From Chara braunii (lineage: Eukaryota > Streptophyta > Charophyceae > Charales > Characeae): a stretch of DNA of 20,917 nt. The notes beneath the pieces are model-generated. The model was not told the DNA's origin. It was given only the letters and a program-made list of their open reading frames with translations, and searched no databases. Position numbers and translations under genes: made by a program. Below are positions 17,220 through 20,917 of the stretch, in pieces. The first letter of the stretch is position 1. Every line of letters begins with the position of its first letter. Where the stretch lies: positions 1,447,107-1,468,023 of the forward strand of contig BFEA01000334.1 in the NCBI GenBank assembly GCA_003427395.1, written 5' to 3'.

Positions 17220-17246
17220 CCATGGTCGTAGGAGAAGACACAGATC

Positions 17247-17300
17247 CAAAAAGAACCAAAAAAGAACCAAAAAAGAACCAAAAAAGAACCAAAAAAAGAA
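17247..17300. repeat. (AAGAACCAAAA)n 11-bp tandem repeat
   Basis: Four near-perfect copies of AAGAACCAAAA, followed by an A/G-rich tail to 17322. The Lys/Pro-rich and Phe/Gly-rich frames over it are artefacts. Confidence 0.9.
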
Positions 17301-17589
17301 AAAAAAAGAAGAAAAAAAAAGGAGACGACTGCGATCTGAGTGGCTGGTTGCTTGCCTCCATGGGAGGCAGACACTTGGCTTGATTACTTCCCCTTATCCA
17401 CTTGGTTAGTTGAGTCTGGGTTTGTAGGGTGAATAACGAACTTCTTCAGTGACGACTCACTGATGAGCATAAGTCTGATTGGGAAAGGGGTGCACGGAGG
17501 AGGGACCGGCAAGGACGAGGAGTTCTCTTCCACTTGCAATCGAGTTCTCTTCCACTCAGTTATTTTTCTCTGCATCAACTTCTCTGCGT

Positions 17590-17675
17590 GCCATGAGCGA
17601 CTGATGTGAGCCGCCTTCAGCCACTCAGCCATTCCTCCCAGAGAAAACGGGATTTGAACCTGCGACTTCTTTTTT
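17590..17675 (-). repeat. tRNA-like segments in circularly permuted order, minus strand
   Basis: Reading the minus strand, a T-arm-like GCAGGTTCAAATCCCG comes first. GGGAGGAATGGCTGAGTGG then follows almost directly, resembling the acceptor and D-arm of a class II (Leu/Ser-type) tRNA. The 7-nt TTTTCTC after the T-arm can pair with GGGAGGA if three G-U pairs are allowed. A hairpin (GCGGCT with AGTCGC) stands where an anticodon arm would be, but its loop has 6 nt. It is more likely a tRNA-derived relic than a gene. Confidence 0.35.
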
Positions 17676-17712
17676 TTTTGTTTTTTTTTTTGGGTGCGGG
17701 GGGGGGGGGGGG
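17676..17712. repeat. T-rich and G-run homopolymers
   Basis: About 20 T interrupted by one G, then TGCG and a 16-nt G run. On the minus strand the T tract is an A tract directly 5' of the tRNA-like T-arm. Confidence 0.85.
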
Positions 17713-18127
17713 AAACGGCCCGAGTTGATGGTAGGGCTGCCGCTGATACGAGCAGGCACCACTGGCACTCTCGGGGGTACCATCTATTGGTGGTGGGGAC
17801 CAGCACCTGCTGGAAATCGGGTCTGGCTGTGTTGACAGAGACTACCCTTGTGGAGCACATCAACGTAGAGGGGCTCTTCATAGCTCATCACATTTGAGTC
17901 CTTCCATCAATTTGCAACTTCGGATAGAACTTGCCGATTCCCCACAAAATTGCAAAAACGACCCTGTTAAGGTTTACAACCCGCTCCCGCTGTGAATCTA
18001 CAGGTTCATTGCAAATCCAACCAAACCACCAACAGAAGAGGTGGGGAAACTGCTCCACACTCCATTCAGGTCTTTTTTTTTTTTCCCCCCTATTAAAAAT
18101 AAAAATGAAGAAAGGAAGAAAAAAGAG

Positions 18128-18205
18128 AGCTGGAAACAGGCCTAGCTGAGTTGGTACACCCATCAATTGTTGAAATACGGACCTGAATTCGTGACTCCAT
18201 CCATA
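18128..18205 (+). repeat. tRNA-derived relic (SINE-like), plus strand
   Basis: GCCTAGCTGAGTTGGTACAC is a very good A box and D-arm. TGTTGAAATACGGACCTGAA occupies the anticodon region and GAATTCGTGACTCC is a decayed B box. It aligns with the minus-strand relics at 7272-7350 and 8733-8785, which supports one family. Confidence 0.55.
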
Positions 18206-18241
18206 TGAGCTATAACCCGAACAAAATCAATTTTAAAATGT

Positions 18242-18242
<1 letters not shown>

Positions 18243-18333
<91 letters not shown>

Positions 18334-18347
18334 GAGAGAGACAGAGA

Positions 18348-18386
<39 letters not shown>

Positions 18387-18387
18387 C
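18243..18387. repeat. (GA)n microsatellite with regular CAGA interruptions
   Basis: About 145 bp of GA with GACAGA interruptions near 18273, 18325, 18340 and 18359. Glu-Arg and Leu-Ser frames are artefacts. Confidence 0.96.
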
Positions 18388-18626
18388 ATGAAATCTTCCT
18401 CACCTGTGCCTCAGGAGCAGGCATCATGTCAGTGGCCGCATACTTAGTGTTCTGCAACCACACGAGGACAAACTCCCCCCTTATTTCCTGCCAATCCCCC
18501 TGAAGCCTTCTATCAGTCTCTTCGTCCGCCGCTCCTTCGGGCCCAAGCAGACCAACGCGGTGCTCCGGCTGGTCTGCGTCATTCCCCCCCACATCTCTCC
18601 TTCCATATGGCAAGTATTTTATGACC

Positions 18627-18942
18627 CCATTGTACATGCGAAGGTTGATGATTCGTATGATAGACTGCCACACAAGACAAGAGCATCATGATGGATGATA
18701 AAACACTCTTAAGAGTCTTGAGACACACAGCGACAACATACATCACCGGGTCACCCTATCATGATGGAAGATAGATAAAACAAACACTGTCGAGAAACAT
18801 AGTGGCAGCATCATGTACTCCATTGTACATGCGAAGGTTGATGGTTCTAGAAACTTCGTACGATACTTCCTTCCACACAAGACAAGAGCATCATGATTCA
18901 TGCTGGAAGATAGAACACCATTGAGACACACAGCGACAACAT
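18627..18942. repeat. Diverged tandem duplication, about 195-200 bp offset
   Basis: Copy 1 (18627-18740) and copy 2 (18820-18942) share CATTGTACATGCGAAGGTTG, CACACAAGACAAGAGCATCA and GAGACACACAGCGACAACAT in the same order. The offset grows from 193 to 203 bp, so indels have accumulated. A GATGGAAGATAGATAAAAC word between the copies resembles part of the unit as well. Confidence 0.85.
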
Positions 18943-19075
18943 CAGCGATGCCATTCGTGTGTGAAGTTTTTGAAGCCGCGCCCGAAAAAACTCTCCGCCC
19001 TCTAGTTATTAGTTTATTACAGTTCTCAGGCAGACGGAGAAGAATACGAAAAACTTGGAAAAAGAAGATAAAGGG

Positions 19076-19325
19076 AAAGTTTTCGGCCAGCCGATAAGAA
19101 AAGGAAAGAAGACAACAGAAAAGTTTTTGGCCAGTGGAGAGGCAAGCAAGCTCAATGCAAAAATTTCACCACTTTATAAAGTCCACCCGCGAGGCCGACA
19201 CTGAGCTTGCACTACTGGTTGCGAATGAGGGATATGCAGGAGTAGGAGACGACCACCTTGTTTCTGACTCTCCATGGAGAGGCAAGCAAGCAAGCTCAAT
19301 GGAAAAATTTCACCGCTTCATGGGT
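19076..19325. repeat. Nested short duplications
   Basis: AAAGTTTTCGGCCAG (19076) recurs as AAAGTTTTTGGCCAG (about 19120). TGGAGAGGCAAGCAAGCTCA (19135) with AAAAATTTCACC recurs at 19275-19320 with one extra CAAG. No gene is supported. From 19330 to 19500 nothing is seen. Confidence 0.8.
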
Positions 19326-19504
19326 TCGGAATAGCAGAAAGTTGCCACAAACCCATGAAGCAGAAACACTCCCAAGGATGTCCTTCGGGACAAGGGCTAG
19401 AATTGGAACGACACAGAGAGAAGATTATTAGCATGACCGCCTGAGCATTTCAAAAAAGAAACACAGAGGAAGCGGGGATGAAGTGAGAAAGATGACGTTG
19501 CTTC

Positions 19505-19575
19505 TCTCCCGCCCTCCCGCCTTCCCGCCCTCCCGCCTTCCCTCCCTCCTGCCTTCATTCATTCAGTCATTCATT
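19505..19575. repeat. CCCTCCCGCCTT and CATTCATT short repeats
   Basis: Variants of CCCTCCCGCCTTCCCG are followed by ATTCATTCAGTCATTCATTC. This is simple-sequence DNA without coding content. Confidence 0.8.
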
Positions 19576-19650
19576 CACATGTGTCATAATTGAAGTATCA
19601 ATAAGAGGAGATGGGGATGAGGTGAGAGAGATGACATTAGTTCAACTTCG

Positions 19651-19927
19651 TGGTCTTCTTCTTCTTCTTCTTCTTCTTCTTCTTCTTTGTCTTCGTCTTC
19701 TTCTTCATCTTCTTTTTTTTCTGGTCTTTCTTCTTCTTCTTCTGGTCTTCTTCTTCTTCTTTGTCTTCGTCTTCTTTTCTTCTGGTCTTCTTCTTCTTCT
19801 TCTTCTTCTTCTTCTTCTTCTTCTTCTTCTTCTTCTTCTTCTTCTTCTTCGTCGTCGTCGTCTTCGTCTTCGTCTTCATCTTCGTCTGGTCTTCTTCTTC
19901 TTCTTCTTCTTCTTCTTCTTCTTCTTC
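19651..19927. repeat. (TTC)n triplet array with TCG and TGGTC interruptions
   Basis: About 275 bp of TTC, interrupted by TTTGTCTTCGTC and CTGGTC blocks and a GTCGTCGTC stretch. Minus-strand frames give Glu/Lys/Asp runs and a 194-codon acidic ORF. These depend entirely on the array and are not evidence for a gene. Long GAA/TTC tracts can form triplex DNA. Confidence 0.96.
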
Positions 19928-20235
19928 TCTTCTCCAAGTCTAATTCCACTTTCTCTTGAGTTGTGATGTATGGCATCTTCTCAAAGTTGAGCCTTGCAGA
20001 GATGAGGAACATACCAGGGGGGGGAAGAAACTGATGTGAAGAGGCTGGGACTTGAATCACGAAGAACGTAAAGCAACACAGCAGCGGAACTTTGAATTTT
20101 CTGTCATGCATACATGCAGATATCTGCTTTTCATTTTCCAATTTCTTTGTGATCTGCAAAGAGTCCATGCATTATCGTGTTCCAATTTTAACGGATGTTG
20201 CGTGCTTGGGCTTCTTTCTATCAAGCGCTTGAGGA

Positions 20236-20372
20236 GACGACTGGCGGAAGAGGGATTCGAACCCCCGACATGTGCTGAGCATGAAAAGGATGCAGATTCT
20301 GCAGAATGGGGTATGTGAACCCGCTTGCCTACCTGCAAGATCAGCCTCAAACCGCCAAGCCACTGGTATTGC
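20236..20372 (-). repeat. tRNA-like relic with perfect B box, minus strand
   Basis: On the minus strand GGGGGTTCGAATCCCTCTTC, followed by CGCCA, is an excellent T-arm and acceptor end. GGCGG about 110 nt upstream (in TGGCTTGGCGGTTTGAGG, itself A-box-like) could pair with CCGCC. The 5' part and anticodon arm do not fold cleanly, and the spacing exceeds a class II tRNA unless an intron is present. A SINE head or pseudo-tRNA is most likely. A real intron-bearing tRNA is not excluded. Confidence 0.4.
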
Positions 20373-20425
20373 TCCGATTCAATATCCACATCGCTTGGTA
20401 ACCCTGTGACAAAACAGCAATCCAA

Positions 20426-20659
20426 TCAATGTTTTTTTTCTTTTTCTTTTTTTTTTTCGACCCAATCAATGCGATTGCAAGCTCTGTAATTCTGTTTTTT
20501 CACCTCAGCATCTGTTATACCACGGCCAGCCCCCGTAAAGATTGCACCCAGCTCAAATACTACTGCACCCAGCCCACATAGTACCGTGAAAAGCCCAAAG
20601 ATCATGGTACTGGTTTTTGGACACACTTGTTTGTCAAATGTCCTCGTGTTTTCTGCCAT
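20426..20659 (-). CDS. Small ORF with a membrane segment, possible first exon of a host gene
   Basis: I take ATG at 20657-20659, because the frame upstream of it (to 20728) is less protein-like. The product begins with a polar stretch (MAENTRTFDKQVCPKT). A hydrophobic stretch of about 29 residues (TMIFGLFTVLCGLGAVVFEL, then GAIFTGAG) follows, enough for one or one-and-a-half membrane spans. After ITDAE, a good splice donor AG|GTGAAA lies at 20504/20503; downstream of it the frame drifts into Lys/Glu-rich low-complexity sequence encoded by a T-rich tract. An exon of 20504-20659 (52 codons) is therefore plausible, with the rest of the gene spliced further left. I recognise no family. Chance is the alternative. 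Confidence 0.3.
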   Translation of the reverse strand: MAENTRTFDKQVCPKTSTMIFGLFTVLCGLGAVVFELGAIFTGAGRGITDAEVKKQNYRACNRIDWVEKKKEKEKKH

Positions 20660-20729
20660 GCTTAGCCTCAGGCATTTTGTGGAAATGAAGGTGACAGTGG
20701 GTCGGGGTGATTCAGGAAGAGCAAACACT

Positions 20730-20917
20730 CATCCTGATGTGACCTTCTGAACCCTCCCTCCATCTTCCACCTCACTCTTTTTCCCTCGTGGAGTCGTGGT
20801 GGCCTATTTGGTATTGGCATTTTGTTAGCACGCAGCAGTGAGCAAACAGACTCCTTCAGCGCTACGTTCCATCCCCGTCCCCGTCCCCTTCCCGCCCCCC
20901 CTCCCTTCTCTCTCCCC
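20730..20917. other. C/T-rich spacer at the right edge
   Basis: Pyrimidine-rich sequence with CCCCGTCCCCGTCCCC near 20874. If the minus-strand ORF is real, this would be its upstream region, but no clear TATA box is seen. Confidence 0.35.

Noticed and set aside
17460-17486. CTGATGA followed by GAAA, hammerhead-like
   Set aside because: The 16 nt between the core halves do not form a stem II and no stem I/III pairing is apparent. It also lies well outside the retroelement.
18243-18387. CRISPR-like regular interruptions in the GA tract
   Set aside because: The spacing is irregular and all sequence is GA-derived; it is an imperfect microsatellite.
19584-20168. 194-codon acidic minus-strand ORF and several Leu/Phe/Ser frames
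   Set aside because: They are produced by the TTC array and its interruptions. Composition follows the triplet unit in every frame.

Overview
This is a eukaryotic nuclear window that is poor in host genes and very rich in repeats. It has long microsatellites (CT, CA, TTA, GA, TTC), homopolymers up to 59 nt, many local tandem duplications and several tRNA-derived relics. No rRNA, operon, CRISPR array or prokaryote-style gene cluster is present. The one substantial coding region, 11648-15655, is a retroelement. Its gene order (GIY-YIG nuclease first, then a CxC motif, then a telomerase-related reverse transcriptase) is that of the N-terminal-endonuclease Penelope-like elements, whose plant and algal branch is called Chlamys. 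With the repeat content, this suggests a green-lineage host, and a charophyte alga such as Chara is my best guess. That guess is an inference and is not proven by the sequence.

Layout. 1-2800: CT microsatellites, a 78-bp duplication, a 118-bp hairpin element and a TTA tract. 2800-5150: AT-rich spacer, one copy of a dispersed repeat, a 76-bp pyrimidine-rich repeat and a degenerate GGGTAA-like minisatellite. 5150-6660: no recognisable gene. 6660-9700: CA microsatellite, tRNA-like relics in both orientations, a foldback element, a GC-rich inverted-repeat element with a perfect 157-bp tandem duplication, a 59-nt poly(T), and a poly(A) bounded by 16-bp direct repeats. 9700-10900: A-rich and pyrimidine-rich tracts and the second, inverted copy of the dispersed repeat. 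11060-15700: the Penelope-like element. 15700-20400: spacer, CATCCC-rich DNA, more tandem duplications, tRNA-like relics, and the GA and TTC tracts. 20426-20659 (minus): a short ORF with a membrane segment, the only candidate for a piece of host gene.

The retroelement reads left to right. ORF1 has an Arg/Ser-rich head, a helical charged middle, a SAP-like motif and an acidic tail separated from the body by one in-frame TAA. Next comes a GIY-YIG nuclease frame with no ATG, then the reverse transcriptase. The RT core motifs are intact, but its thumb has slipped into another frame. The expected division of labour is target nicking by GIY-YIG, primed cDNA synthesis by the RT, and an RNA-binding or chromatin-tethering role for ORF1 (the last is inference). 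The breaks suggest a fairly recent but now defective copy.
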